NCBI RefSeq assembly: GCF_002743335.1
Contig: NZ_PDZB01000021.1
Coordinates: 1 to 55,055, forward strand
Length of the DNA stretch: 55,055 bases
Direction: 5' to 3'
From: Sporosarcina sp. P32b
GTDB taxonomy: Bacteria > Bacillota > Bacilli > Bacillales_A > Planococcaceae
Positions 17,238 through 25,847 of this stretch are shown here, one piece after another. Each line of letters begins with the position of its first letter. Position 1 is the stretch's first letter. The notes under the pieces were generated by a model. The model did not search any database. It had not been told where the DNA came from and was given only the letters and a program-made list of their open reading frames with translations. The position numbers were made by a program, and so were the translations under genes.

Positions 17238-17254
17238 TGTAATCTAACTGTAAT
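17238..17254 (+). promoter_or_regulatory. WalR (YycF) box upstream of the LysM-3D gene
   Basis: TGTAATCTAACTGTAAT matches the WalR consensus TGTWAH-N5-TGTWAH exactly. It lies 46-62 bases before the TTG start, where an activator would overlap the promoter. The B. subtilis counterpart yocH is WalR-activated. Confidence 0.75.
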
Positions 17255-17299
17255 ATAGACTTGGTAAGATAAGGCTATCAAATCGTTAGGGGTGGCATA

Positions 17300-17881
17300 T
17301 TGAAGAAGTTATTATTTGCAATGACAGTAGCCATGTTAATCACAGTATTCACAAGCGGGATGAATGAAACATCGGCCGCAGCATCAGTTCACACAGTTAA
17401 AAAAGGTGACACACTATATAAAATCTCTCTACAAAACAATGTGTCTGTCTCTAATATTCAGAAATGGAATAACTTAAAATCAACAGTTATTTATCCAAAT
17501 CAAAAATTGCGTTTAGTAAAGTCTTCTAAAGTGGCGGCAAGCACACCGAAGAAACAAAGTGCACCATCTCGTTCAAATGGAGATAGTGTATCGAAAGAAC
17601 TTATGGTAAGCGCAACGGCATATACAGCACATTGTAATGGTTGTTCAGGTATTACAAGAACAGGCTTGAACCTGCGTAAAAATCCAGATTTGAAAGTAAT
17701 TGCAGTAGATCCACGTGTTATCAAATTAGGAACAAAAGTTCACGTTGAAGGTTACGGATATGCTGTCGCTGGAGATACTGGCGGAGCAATCAAAGGTAAT
17801 AAAATCGACGTATTCATTCCAACTAAATCAGCTGCCTACCAATGGGGCCGTAAAAACGTAAAAGTAAAAGTTCTTAATTAA
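17300..17881 (+). CDS. LysM and 3D domain cell-wall hydrolase (YocH-like)
   Basis: A 193-residue secreted protein: signal peptide (1-27, cut near TSAAA), one LysM peptidoglycan-binding module (about 31-73, VKKGDTLYKISLQNNVSV), a Ser/Lys-rich linker, and a C-terminal 3D domain (about 100-193) with the three conserved Asp in the VDPR, AGDTGGAIKGNKID segments. The 3D fold is related to MltA-type lytic transglycosylases. B. subtilis YocH has this architecture with two LysM modules and is a WalKR target. The TTG start at 17300 follows TAGGGGTGG. A WalR box lies upstream and a strong terminator downstream. Confidence 0.85.
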   Translation: MKKLLFAMTVAMLITVFTSGMNETSAAASVHTVKKGDTLYKISLQNNVSVSNIQKWNNLKSTVIYPNQKLRLVKSSKVAASTPKKQSAPSRSNGDSVSKELMVSATAYTAHCNGCSGITRTGLNLRKNPDLKVIAVDPRVIKLGTKVHVEGYGYAVAGDTGGAIKGNKIDVFIPTKSAAYQWGRKNVKVKVLN

Positions 17882-17888
17882 TATATTG

Positions 17889-17927
17889 AAAGCCTACATA
17901 GCATTCTTGCTGTGTAGGCTTTTTTTG
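17889..17927 (+). terminator. Terminator after the LysM-3D gene
   Basis: AAAGCCTACATAGCA pairs with TGCTGTGTAGGCTTT, one wobble, followed by seven T residues. Confidence 0.88.
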
Positions 17928-17993
17928 TTGAATGTTTTTCTGTTTTTGACAAGAAAAAACATGAATCCCGTTATACTGGTATCCATGTTTGAA

Positions 17994-19406
17994 TTATATG
18001 AACGAAACGACTTGGTTCTTACCATTCTTTTTTGCTTTATAAAGGGCGAGATCCGCTAAGTGAAATAGATCATTGAAGGCATTCATACTGCGCATTTTAT
18101 TGTCACTGAGTCCTATGCTAATTGTTATTGGAATGGGTATCACATCTGAAGTAGATGACAAGGATTCAATTTTTCCGGCAAGTAAAGTAGCTTTTCTTTT
18201 TGCATTAGCCAAAGAAATATCTTGCATAACTAAAACAAATTCATCGCCACCGAAACGAGCTAGTACATCTTCTTTTCGTATTTCATTAATAGAAGTATGA
18301 GCAACAAATTTAATGGCTTCATCGCCAATTAGATGACCATATGTGTCATTGATAGTTTTTAAATTATCGATGTCGAATACAATACAAACTACGGATTTAT
18401 TAGTTGTTTTGGCTTCCGCCAACCATAGGTTAGTTGTTTCTTCCAAATACTTTCGGTTATAAATACCTGTTAAGTAATCCTTGTTTTCACTGGTTTGATT
18501 GGAAGAACCTTGCAGACGGATTTGCAATTCGAGCGCAGCTTTAACTAATTGACTGTCTTCAATTTCATGCAATAAATCGATATACTCCTTCTGAATAATT
18601 GCTAATTCATCAAAACTACATAGATTTTCTGCCAACACAATTCGTTTTTGCTGGATATCTTTCAGTAAAGAATAATCTTTCAGTTTTTCTTCACGTTGTT
18701 TTGCCATCGTATAAAAGTGGAAAGCCTTTTCGGGCTCGCCAATCAAATCATAGAATCTACCTTTTAAGATTTCAAGGAAAGCTATTTCACGTGGGTGATG
18801 ATTCATAGTAGGTAATTGGTGCAAATAATCAAGACTAGTCATAGCAAGAGGAGCATTTTGTAGATTAATGGCGGATTCAATCAAGTGTAAATGCGCACGA
18901 ATCAATAAAATTTCCCTATTTACACCTTTCATTTCTGCAAATGAAACCGCTAATTGTGCAAATTCCAAAGCTTGATCATATTGTTCTGTTTTATTGTGCA
19001 AAAGGCTTAGTTTATTGTACGCCATGCTGACATAAGAATAATCTTCATTCTCGATCGCTATGGAGAGCATGTCTTCCAATAACTTCTGTCCTCTGTCATA
19101 ATCCAATGCGAAAGAGCTGACGAAATATTGCAAATAATAGGAGCGCATACAATCGGGCCTGTTGCCATGCAAAACACATTGTGTATGATGCTCTTCTATA
19201 TGAAAGAGAACTTTTTCAAAATCACCTGTGTAGTAATGAGAGATTGCACAAATGTAATGCGCAGATAAAACGGCATTATTGTTTGAAGATGATAGACCAG
19301 AATTTAATAGATTTTCTGCATGTTTAATGACTAGGTCATAGCGTCCTTCGTTTCTTGCTCCATTAATTTTGCTATAAATAGCCGTTATCTCATTTTCCCT
19401 TGCCAT
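17994..19406 (-). CDS. Diguanylate cyclase with N-terminal helical-repeat domain
   Basis: A 470-residue cytosolic protein. Residues 1-300 are all-helical with a TPR-like repeat pattern (for example NKTEQYDQALEFAQLAVSFA and GEPEKAFHFYTMAKQREEKL), a likely protein-interaction or ligand-sensing part. Residues 310-470 are a GGDEF domain with the intact active motif ARFGGDEFVLV; the RKED five residues upstream is a canonical RxxD inhibitory site. It should therefore make cyclic di-GMP and be product-inhibited. No EAL domain or membrane helix is present. The ATG at 19406 follows GGAGGAG. It is monocistronic. Confidence 0.85.
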   Translation of the reverse strand: MARENEITAIYSKINGARNEGRYDLVIKHAENLLNSGLSSSNNNAVLSAHYICAISHYYTGDFEKVLFHIEEHHTQCVLHGNRPDCMRSYYLQYFVSSFALDYDRGQKLLEDMLSIAIENEDYSYVSMAYNKLSLLHNKTEQYDQALEFAQLAVSFAEMKGVNREILLIRAHLHLIESAINLQNAPLAMTSLDYLHQLPTMNHHPREIAFLEILKGRFYDLIGEPEKAFHFYTMAKQREEKLKDYSLLKDIQQKRIVLAENLCSFDELAIIQKEYIDLLHEIEDSQLVKAALELQIRLQGSSNQTSENKDYLTGIYNRKYLEETTNLWLAEAKTTNKSVVCIVFDIDNLKTINDTYGHLIGDEAIKFVAHTSINEIRKEDVLARFGGDEFVLVMQDISLANAKRKATLLAGKIESLSSTSDVIPIPITISIGLSDNKMRSMNAFNDLFHLADLALYKAKKNGKNQVVSFI

Positions 19407-19653
19407 AGCTGTTCTCCTCCGATATAGGAAGTTTTAGTATTTTATATAGTCTCAATATAATGTTCTTTATTTCCATAAGTGTAATGCTATTATACCAGTT
19501 GAATAATAAAATAACATATTAGGAAGTACCTATTTCAAGAACAATTTACGAAAAGTAGTATAGACAATAGTTGTACTTACCCCGTAGTTTGAAAGTATAA
19601 ACGTCCTACCTCAGAATATGAAGTAAGACGTTAGATTATACACTGTATATTTC

Positions 19654-19953
19654 TTAATTGGATTGAATTTGTTTAAATAAAGAAATGAAGTGTTCTGGTT
19701 CTTCTTCTATTTCAAATGTAAAAACACCTTCATTTGTATGAAGATAAAATAATCCTGTATGACCGGAGAAAGGGCGATAGGATATATCAAATACGTGCTT
19801 TAGAGGGAAAATTCGCTCGGATGTCGTAATCCGATCTTGGAATAAGCAAATTGTGTGATAAGACTTTTGGTGCGTTTGTTCTATACGGTCCACGACTCGG
19901 TGGATGGAAATATAACTAAGCGAAAGAATTTGCTGATCATCTGAGTTATTCAT
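19654..19953 (-). CDS. Uncharacterised 99-residue protein, possible PH-like fold
   Basis: No family could be named. The sequence alternates short beta strands (YHTICLFQDRITTSE, GLFYLHTNEGVFTFEIE) and ends in an amphipathic helix (EPEHFISLFKQIQ), a pattern that fits a small PH-like barrel. There is no signal peptide and no membrane segment. The ATG at 19953 follows AGGAGGTTATCTA, a strong ribosome site, so the gene is likely real. A weak hairpin ACGTC/GACGT at 19600-19633 may terminate it. Confidence 0.65.
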   Translation of the reverse strand: MNNSDDQQILSLSYISIHRVVDRIEQTHQKSYHTICLFQDRITTSERIFPLKHVFDISYRPFSGHTGLFYLHTNEGVFTFEIEEEPEHFISLFKQIQSN

Positions 19954-20036
19954 TAGATAACCTCCTGTTTCGTCAATATCATAACACAGAGTCTGTGCTC
20001 ATAAAAACGTTAGGAATACTATAGACCTAATTAATA

Positions 20037-20522
20037 CTATGGAACTAATTTTTTACGTAAGTGATTGGCTAAACGAATAAACACTAGAAGCAAAAGAAAT
20101 GTAACAGCCCCTGCTGTATCTAAATAAACGTCTTGCATCGTGGCTGTGCGGCCTCCTGTAAAGTATTGGTGCAATTCATCAGCACATGCTAATAGAAAGG
20201 TAAATAGAGCAGCCAATAATATGCGGCTCTTACTCTTAGGTAATAGCCAATAAATGACTAAAGATAAAAAACCAAACGTGATGAAGTGTGCAGCTTTTCG
20301 GATCAAAAATTCTACAAAATGATAATATCCACGTTCTTCAATAGAAATGGTTCTATTCCAATAAGTAAATTCCCATGTGGATAAAGTAGTTTTGCCAGGC
20401 TCGTTTGGTAGCAATTCTTGTAATGTTGAAACAAGTGATTGTTGTTCGTATGTCTGACTGGATGAGATCGACAGTCCAACTATAATGCTGATTAATAAAA
20501 GAAGCGCTAGTAATTTTTTCAT
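20037..20522 (-). CDS. VanZ-family membrane protein
   Basis: A 161-residue protein with an N-terminal hydrophobic anchor and three further helices. The family motifs are clear: FLIRKAAHFITFGFL, ACADELHQYF and MQDVYLDTAGA. VanZ proteins are named for low-level teicoplanin resistance, but most homologues, including this one without a van cluster, have unknown envelope roles. The ribosome site before the ATG at 20522 is weak. Confidence 0.82.
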   Translation of the reverse strand: MKKLLALLLLISIIVGLSISSSQTYEQQSLVSTLQELLPNEPGKTTLSTWEFTYWNRTISIEERGYYHFVEFLIRKAAHFITFGFLSLVIYWLLPKSKSRILLAALFTFLLACADELHQYFTGGRTATMQDVYLDTAGAVTFLLLLVFIRLANHLRKKLVP

Positions 20523-20795
20523 ATTGGGATTGTATCATGAAAAGCAACTTATCATGTAAGCCATATATATTTCACTTTGGTTACAAGTAGATATCCATAG
20601 CTAATTGAGTGATATGCCCACTAAGTTTTAGAAGGAAGTTTTGCAATTCAAGGGAATAATTCTGTGATATCTCTTACCGACTGTGTAAGGGTATGCTACT
20701 ATATAACTTAAGTAGCCAATAATCTCTCGATGTATGTCTGTTCTGTTGAACTAGTAATTTTGGTGAAATGGAAACAGGGTGATTTTATACTATTG
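20523..20795. other. Gene-free interval between VanZ and SLH genes
   Basis: About 270 bases between divergent genes. It holds a TATACT -10-like hexamer at 20786-20791 for the SLH gene. No small gene was found. Confidence 0.4.
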
Positions 20796-20812
20796 TGTAA
20801 CCAGCCTGTAAT
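20796..20812 (+). promoter_or_regulatory. WalR box upstream of the short SLH gene
   Basis: TGTAACCAGCCTGTAAT matches TGTWAH-N5-TGTWAH exactly. It lies 33-49 bases before the start codon and just downstream of TATACT, a position at which WalR would repress rather than activate. Confidence 0.65.
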
Positions 20813-20844
20813 CGTGCTCGTAAACAAAAGGAGGAAATGTTTTC

Positions 20845-21840
20845 ATGAAATCAAAATCGAAAAAGAAATTTAATAAGTATCTAACAGGTATAGCGTCAGC
20901 TGCATTAGTAGCATCAGTGGTGGCTCCAGTCGTCACTGCAGCAGACTTTACTGACGTGGCAGAAAATAACTCACACAAGGATGCTATAGAAGCACTATCA
21001 AAAGCGGGTGTTATCTCTGGTTATCCGGACGGTTCATTTAAGCCAAATAAAACCTTAACTCGTTCTGACGTAGTGAAGTTAATGGGAAAGTGGCTAGTAT
21101 CAATGGATTACAAAGTTCCGACAGACTATAAGACAAAGCCACGTTTTACAGATTTAACTGCAAAGTCGAATGATGAACTCTTACAAGCAGCTGCAATTGT
21201 TAAAGACAATAACGTTTTCAAAGGTTATGAAGATGGGTCATTACATGCGGGGGGATCCATTACGCGTGAAAACATGGCGATTGTTTTGGTTCGTGCTTAC
21301 GATTCAGTTAACAAAACAGATTTATCAGCATACGTACAAAAACAAAAGTTTACTAAAGATGTAATAGATTTGAATAAGGCTAAAGCTGAAGCACGTACTG
21401 CAATCGACGTACTCGACTTCTTTGACATTACGAATCCAGCTGCACCAAACTTCAGACCGAAAGATACAACAACACGTGCACAATTCGCTTCATTTCTTTA
21501 TAAAACTTCACAAGTAAAGATGCCAGACGGAGAAACACCGGAAGCACCAGAAGTAGCTGAAATCACCTCTGTTGAAGCAATTAGTGAAAAGCAGATTGAG
21601 TTAAAAGGAAAGAATTTGCAAGTACTAAAGGCTGAACAACTGACAATTGAGGGTAATGAGCTGGCTTCATTTAAAGCAAATGGAGACGGAACGAAAGCGG
21701 TACTTGATTTAAAAAACGAACTCACGTCGGGTAATGAGTGGACGCTTACTTTGACGACAAAAGCTGAAACTGAAGGACAACGAGATACAATCACTTCTTA
21801 TAAGTTCACATACGAATTTAAAGTAGAGGAAATTTCATAA
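20845..21840 (+). CDS. SLH-domain surface protein (short, S-layer-like)
   Basis: A 331-residue exported protein. The signal peptide spans about residues 1-32 (ALVASVVAPVVTA). Three SLH modules follow (about 33-230: FTDVAENNSHKDAIEALSKA through QFASFLYKTSQV), the anchor to pyruvylated secondary cell-wall polymer. The C-terminal 100 residues form one beta-rich, Lys/Glu-rich domain beginning ITSVEAISEKQIELKGKNLQ, as in the first Ig-like repeat of S-layer proteins. It is much shorter than a lattice-forming S-layer protein, so it may be a minor wall protein or a truncated paralogue. The ATG follows AAAGGAGGAAATG. A fragment very like its third SLH module is at 15235-15335. Confidence 0.85.
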   Translation: MKSKSKKKFNKYLTGIASAALVASVVAPVVTAADFTDVAENNSHKDAIEALSKAGVISGYPDGSFKPNKTLTRSDVVKLMGKWLVSMDYKVPTDYKTKPRFTDLTAKSNDELLQAAAIVKDNNVFKGYEDGSLHAGGSITRENMAIVLVRAYDSVNKTDLSAYVQKQKFTKDVIDLNKAKAEARTAIDVLDFFDITNPAAPNFRPKDTTTRAQFASFLYKTSQVKMPDGETPEAPEVAEITSVEAISEKQIELKGKNLQVLKAEQLTIEGNELASFKANGDGTKAVLDLKNELTSGNEWTLTLTTKAETEGQRDTITSYKFTYEFKVEEIS

Positions 21841-21918
21841 GCATGCAACTAAAATGAAAGTTTCAATTGTAGCTAAGCAAATTGAAATAAGTCTAGCACG
21901 AAGATAAACTACTTACAC

Positions 21919-21958
21919 GCCCTATTCCTTGAAGACATTAAAGGAATAGGGCTTTTTT
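21919..21958 (+). terminator. Terminator after the short SLH gene
   Basis: GCCCTATTCCTT pairs with AAGGAATAGGGC and is followed by six T residues. Confidence 0.9.
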
Positions 21959-22022
21959 ACGTTTAATCAGCTACCAATCAAGGGTACAGGTAAATGACAG
22001 ACAAACAGAAAGGAATGTTGCT

Positions 22023-23582
22023 ATGAATTGGCTAGAAGGAATTAATTTTACAACCTCATTAGTAGTGCTGATCATATTAGCGATCCCAATTAGTATAGGA
22101 ATCTTTCTGTACTTTTTTGATCGAAGTCAAAAGCAGCATGCAATTTTACGTAACTATCCTATATTAGGAAGAGTTCGCTATATGTTTGAAAAGGCGGGTC
22201 CGGAAGTTAGGCAGTATTTATTCAATGATGATAATAGCGGCAAGCCATTCAGCCGTGAAGAATATTTACATATGGTGATGCCGGGGAAGTATTTAAATAG
22301 TGTCATCGGGTTTGGGTCTAAACGAGACTTTCAAGAGCCTGGTTACTACATTCGCAATGCTATGTTTACGAAGCAAAATGAAGAAATGCGTGTGGATAAT
22401 GATAATCTATTGAGTACGATGCGCTATGAAGTGGATACGGACAATTTATTCTCGCGTAAAGAACATCGCGAAGAAGTGACCACATTGCCCTGGCTGTTAC
22501 CCGAGGAGGATGCGATTGTATTAGGTCCGAATTGTGGGCATCCATTTGTCGTGCGTAGCTTATTAGGTCAGTCCGGTATGAGTTACGGAGCACTCGGAGA
22601 ACATGCGATTACTGCATTATCCAAAGGTATTGGTATGGCCAAAGGTGCATGGATGAACACGGGTGAGGGGGGCGTATCAGATCATCACTTGGTAGGTGGA
22701 GCAGATATTATTGCGCAGATTGGGTCAGGGTTATTCGGATTCCGAACAGAAGATGGGCAGTTCGATATTGAAAAAGTAAAAGAGAAAGCACAAATACCTC
22801 AAATTAAAGCGTTTGAAATTAAGTTGGCCCAAGGAGCAAAAATGCGTGGGGGACATGTAGAAGGAGAGAAGGTTACAGAAGAGATTGCGGCTATTCGAAA
22901 TGTGAAACCTTATACTTCTATTAACAGTCCAAATCGTTTTAAGCAGTTCCATGATTATCCAACGTTGTTTTCATTCATTGAAGATATCCGTCATGCGGGT
23001 GGCAAACCTGTGGGCATCAAAATAGTTATAGGTGGAAAGCAAGATGCTGAAGAATTGGCATCATATATGGCTGAAACAGGTATGGGTCCTGATTTTATCT
23101 CACTCGATGGAGCAGAAGGTGGATCGGGCGCTACCTATCAAGACTTGGCGGATAGTGTAGGTTTACCACTTCGTTCGTCACTTATTTTGCTAGATGATGC
23201 GTTACGTAAGTTTGAAGTGCGTGATCGAGTAAAAGTGATTGCATCAGGGAAAATCATCACACCTGATAAGGCTGCGATAGCCTTGGCTTTAGGTGCGGAC
23301 TTGATACAAGTTGCTCGTGGCTTCATGATTTCAGTAGGTTGCATCATGGCAGAGCGATGTCATACGAATACATGCCCAGCTGGTGTGGCAACGACGGACA
23401 AGAGTTTACAGCGAGCACTTGTTGTAGAAGAGAAGAAATTCCGTGTGACCAACTATATTTTGACGATGAGAGAAGGATTATTCCGTGTGGCGGCCGCTGC
23501 AGGTTTGGATTCTCCCACCAAGTTTGAACGACATCATGTAATCTATAAAGATGAGCGTGGAAACATCCATTCAATCGAATAA
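22023..23582 (+). CDS. FMN-binding glutamate-synthase-like protein (YerD-like)
   Basis: A 519-residue protein with one N-terminal membrane helix (residues ~12-32) and then the FMN/glutamate synthase central barrel (GltB C-terminal type). Visible family features are GMSYGALGEHAITALSKGIG, NTGEGGVSDHHL, GAEGGSGATYQDL and the cysteines of CIMAERCHTNTCPAGVATTD. It lacks the glutaminase domain of true GltB, so it is not a complete glutamate synthase; B. subtilis YerD has the same layout and is uncharacterised. The ATG at 22023 follows AGAAAGGA. It stands alone. Confidence 0.85.
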   Translation: MNWLEGINFTTSLVVLIILAIPISIGIFLYFFDRSQKQHAILRNYPILGRVRYMFEKAGPEVRQYLFNDDNSGKPFSREEYLHMVMPGKYLNSVIGFGSKRDFQEPGYYIRNAMFTKQNEEMRVDNDNLLSTMRYEVDTDNLFSRKEHREEVTTLPWLLPEEDAIVLGPNCGHPFVVRSLLGQSGMSYGALGEHAITALSKGIGMAKGAWMNTGEGGVSDHHLVGGADIIAQIGSGLFGFRTEDGQFDIEKVKEKAQIPQIKAFEIKLAQGAKMRGGHVEGEKVTEEIAAIRNVKPYTSINSPNRFKQFHDYPTLFSFIEDIRHAGGKPVGIKIVIGGKQDAEELASYMAETGMGPDFISLDGAEGGSGATYQDLADSVGLPLRSSLILLDDALRKFEVRDRVKVIASGKIITPDKAAIALALGADLIQVARGFMISVGCIMAERCHTNTCPAGVATTDKSLQRALVVEEKKFRVTNYILTMREGLFRVAAAAGLDSPTKFERHHVIYKDERGNIHSIE

Positions 23583-23618
23583 AAAAACGACCCGAAGAAT
23601 GTTCATCGGGTCGTTTTA
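23583..23618. terminator. Terminator between YerD-like and NlpC/P60 genes
   Basis: AAAACGACCCGA/TCGGGTCGTTTT stem with A and T runs on both sides; it can serve both convergent genes. Confidence 0.88.
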
Positions 23619-23622
23619 CTGA

Positions 23623-24306
23623 TTATATTCGTCTGAAACTATTGAATTTAGATTTCCAGTATGGATTGTTTAAGTTCACCACTTCGGATTTCTTACCGCC
23701 TGCATGAACGAATTTATTGTTTCCAACGTAGATTCCTACATGCGAAATTCCTTTACGGTATGTGTTATGGAAGAATACTAAATCTCCAGGTCTAGGTGAT
23801 TTAATTTTTGATGATTGTTTATATTGTCCAGTTGTTGTTCGTGAAATAGACTTACCATTTTTCTTGAATGAATACTGGATGAATCCACTGCAATCGAAAC
23901 CTCTAGTTGTAGTTCCGCCGAAACGATATGGGATTCCACGCAAATTCATTGCTGTTTTCACAACGCCAGATCCTCCGCCTTTAGTATGGGAAGCCGCTGC
24001 TACTGCTTTGCCTGTAGATCTCTTTAATAGGGAACTCGAAACATATCCTCTTTTACCGTTGATCTTTACTTTATACCACAATTGTTTACCTGCATATTTT
24101 TGATGTGTAAGTTGAACACGTGTACCTTTTTTTAATGTGAAGACTCTTCTATGTTTTGTTCCAGCATCTGCACGTACGTTTGCATTATGTACTGTTATGT
24201 ATGTACCACTCTTAGCTGTAGCTTTACTTGCCGCATCGGCTGTACCGCCAGAGAATCCGACGAACATGGCTGATGCCATCAAAATTGAACATAAAAACTT
24301 TTTCAT
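23623..24306 (-). CDS. Secreted NlpC/P60 (C40) endopeptidase with SH3b domain
   Basis: A 227-residue exported wall hydrolase. Signal peptide about 1-26; one SH3b module (about 34-95, VHNANVRADAGTKHRRVF through GKRGYVSSSLLKR); linker; C-terminal NlpC/P60 domain with catalytic Cys in FDCSGFIQYSF and His in ISHVGIYVGNNKFVHAGG. It is expected to cut peptidoglycan stem peptides. The ATG at 24306 follows GGAGGAGAG. A WalR-type box lies upstream, in keeping with WalKR control of autolysins. Confidence 0.88.
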   Translation of the reverse strand: MKKFLCSILMASAMFVGFSGGTADAASKATAKSGTYITVHNANVRADAGTKHRRVFTLKKGTRVQLTHQKYAGKQLWYKVKINGKRGYVSSSLLKRSTGKAVAAASHTKGGGSGVVKTAMNLRGIPYRFGGTTTRGFDCSGFIQYSFKKNGKSISRTTTGQYKQSSKIKSPRPGDLVFFHNTYRKGISHVGIYVGNNKFVHAGGKKSEVVNLNNPYWKSKFNSFRRI

Positions 24307-24424
24307 GAATTTCTCTCCTCCAAAATAATATATATCATTATCTAGCTGTGAATAATATCTTACACGACAGCATAGTAGTTAAACATTACGTTCATATTAA
24401 GAAGAGATTACAAGAATCGTGTTT

Positions 24425-24441
24425 TGTAAACAAATTGTAAC
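24425..24441 (+). promoter_or_regulatory. WalR-type box upstream of the NlpC/P60 gene (reverse orientation)
   Basis: TGTAAACAAATTGTAAC matches TGTWAH-N5-TGTWAH exactly on the plus strand, while the gene it would serve is on the minus strand, 119-135 bases away. The sequence match is perfect but the orientation and distance are atypical. Confidence 0.45.
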
Positions 24442-24449
24442 AAAGCGAA

Positions 24450-24476
24450 GAGCCTTCCTATAGTAAAGGAAGGCTC
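24450..24476 (-). terminator. Terminator hairpin after the YflT-type stress gene
   Basis: GAGCCTTCC/GGAAGGCTC nine-base-pair stem just past the stop codon of the minus-strand gene; the U run is poor. Confidence 0.6.
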
Positions 24477-24489
24477 ATAACAAATCGAG

Positions 24490-25119
24490 TTATTTTTTAG
24501 GGAACGCAGAAGGTTCTTCATCCTCTATTTGTTCAGATATTACGGCATCCTCTTCTTCAGTAGTAAGATCATTCGTCAGGATTGTATCGTCTTGAGTAGT
24601 AGCCGCCAGAACTTCTGGATGTGGTGAGTTTTGCAAAGGTTCATATCCACCATAAGATGGTTCAGACATCGTATCCTCAATTAATGGATCTTTTGTTCTT
24701 TCGTGATCAACGACAGGGATAGACGCACTGGGCGATAATCCGTCTGTATAGGAATGTTCGTCTTTCGAATACACACTGTAAGCCCAGCCTTCATCTACAT
24801 ATAACATCATGCCGCCATGTTGAACTTCTTCATAATAGCGGTCTACTTGAATCGTATCCATCCCGATGCCATACATCATTTGTTTAATATGATTTTCTCC
24901 AGTTAAGAATCCTATAAAGCGATCTGTCCACGTATCATATGCGGAGTATACATCCGCGCCTGTTCTGCTGCGCAGCATGGATACATCGGTTTCATTTTTA
25001 GCGATTACATAAATATTATCATCAAGATAACCCGTTTCTTTTAATTCCTCTATCTTACTTAGAAGGTCAGCATCGTTATAATATACACCAATAAATGTTT
25101 TGCTTATGAGTTCATCCAT
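24490..25119 (-). CDS. General stress protein with YflT/GSP17M domain
   Basis: A 209-residue soluble protein. The N-terminal ~115 residues match the heat-induced stress protein YflT domain (TFIGVYYNDADLLSKIEELK, LDDNIYVIAKNETDV, and a GGMMLYVDEG strand). The C-terminal half is acidic, low complexity and probably disordered (TTEEEDAVISEQIEDEEPSA). Members are sigma-B-dependent general stress proteins of unknown mechanism. The ATG at 25119 follows AAGGAGG. A near-consensus sigma-B promoter is 38-63 bases upstream. Confidence 0.82.
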   Translation of the reverse strand: MDELISKTFIGVYYNDADLLSKIEELKETGYLDDNIYVIAKNETDVSMLRSRTGADVYSAYDTWTDRFIGFLTGENHIKQMMYGIGMDTIQVDRYYEEVQHGGMMLYVDEGWAYSVYSKDEHSYTDGLSPSASIPVVDHERTKDPLIEDTMSEPSYGGYEPLQNSPHPEVLAATTQDDTILTNDLTTEEEDAVISEQIEDEEPSAFPKK

Positions 25120-25156
25120 TGTAAAGCCTCCTTCTTTTATAGTTGCTTTATATAAT

Positions 25157-25182
25157 ATACCCGTTTCGCGTTCTTCAAAAAC
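25157..25182 (-). promoter_or_regulatory. Sigma-B promoter of the YflT-type gene
   Basis: On the minus strand GTTTTT (25182-25177), 14 bases, then GGGTAT (25162-25157). The -10 is exact and the -35 differs from GTTTAA at two bases. Spacing and leader length are right for sigma-B. Confidence 0.65.
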
Positions 25183-25338
25183 ATATAGGTAGTTGGTAAA
25201 AGATTGCTTATGATCTTAAACTTGAAATAATAAATCGAATGATTTTGCAAAGAGCAGTTACCTCCTAAATATTTGTCACTGATTTATCGATATGGTAATG
25301 TGTGAAACATAAAGAACTACAGAAAAGGACGGTTTTTC

Positions 25339-25743
25339 ATGTATAAAAGACTAATGTATGTTCCTCTTTTTCTATCATTTTTGTTGTTGGGAGCATGTAA
25401 TGTGGATTCAGATAAAATAGAACCAGAACAAACCGAACCTGTACAAAATGTTGTGAATGAAGATATTGAAAAATCGGATATGAAAATAATTGATAATGAT
25501 TTAAAAAAGGAATTTGAAAAAGAGGAAGGGGTATCTGAACTTAGTTTAGTCATTACAGAAGATGCAGGAGGATTTATATTATTAGATTTTGAGGTGGATG
25601 AGGACATGAAACAGGAAGAAGCGAAACTCGTCACTAAAAGATATTATGAAAGACTAGAAAAAGAGTACTCAGATCACAGCATTGATATCCAAGCACGCAA
25701 AAGTGGAGAAACATTCGTACAAGAAACAAAAGAAGTCAAATAA
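25339..25743 (+). CDS. Putative lipoprotein
   Basis: A 134-residue protein with a lipoprotein signal: basic start, hydrophobic core and the lipobox LLGAC (Cys at residue 20). The mature part is short and highly charged, with one predicted mixed alpha/beta domain (LSLVITEDAGGFILLDFEV). No family is recognised. The ATG follows AAAAGGACGG. It is probably an envelope-anchored protein outside the membrane, next to an SLH gene but separated from it by a terminator. Confidence 0.7.
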   Translation: MYKRLMYVPLFLSFLLLGACNVDSDKIEPEQTEPVQNVVNEDIEKSDMKIIDNDLKKEFEKEEGVSELSLVITEDAGGFILLDFEVDEDMKQEEAKLVTKRYYERLEKEYSDHSIDIQARKSGETFVQETKEVK

Positions 25744-25750
25744 TGAACGC

Positions 25751-25784
25751 AAAAATACCGTCCTACCAAAGGGCGGTATTTTTA
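25751..25784 (+). terminator. Terminator after the lipoprotein gene
   Basis: AAAAATACCG/CGGTATTTTT stem with an inner CCT/AGG pairing and T run. It lies immediately after the stop codon. Confidence 0.82.
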
Positions 25785-25847
25785 TCGTTAAAACTCATAG
25801 ATTATTATTCAGCTATTCCGTATACTCGATTAAAGGGAGTGGTTGTA

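Noticed and set aside
16864..17299. M-box magnesium riboswitch before mgtE
   Set aside because: None of the conserved M-box core sequence was recognisable on the minus strand; only a generic hairpin and terminator are seen.
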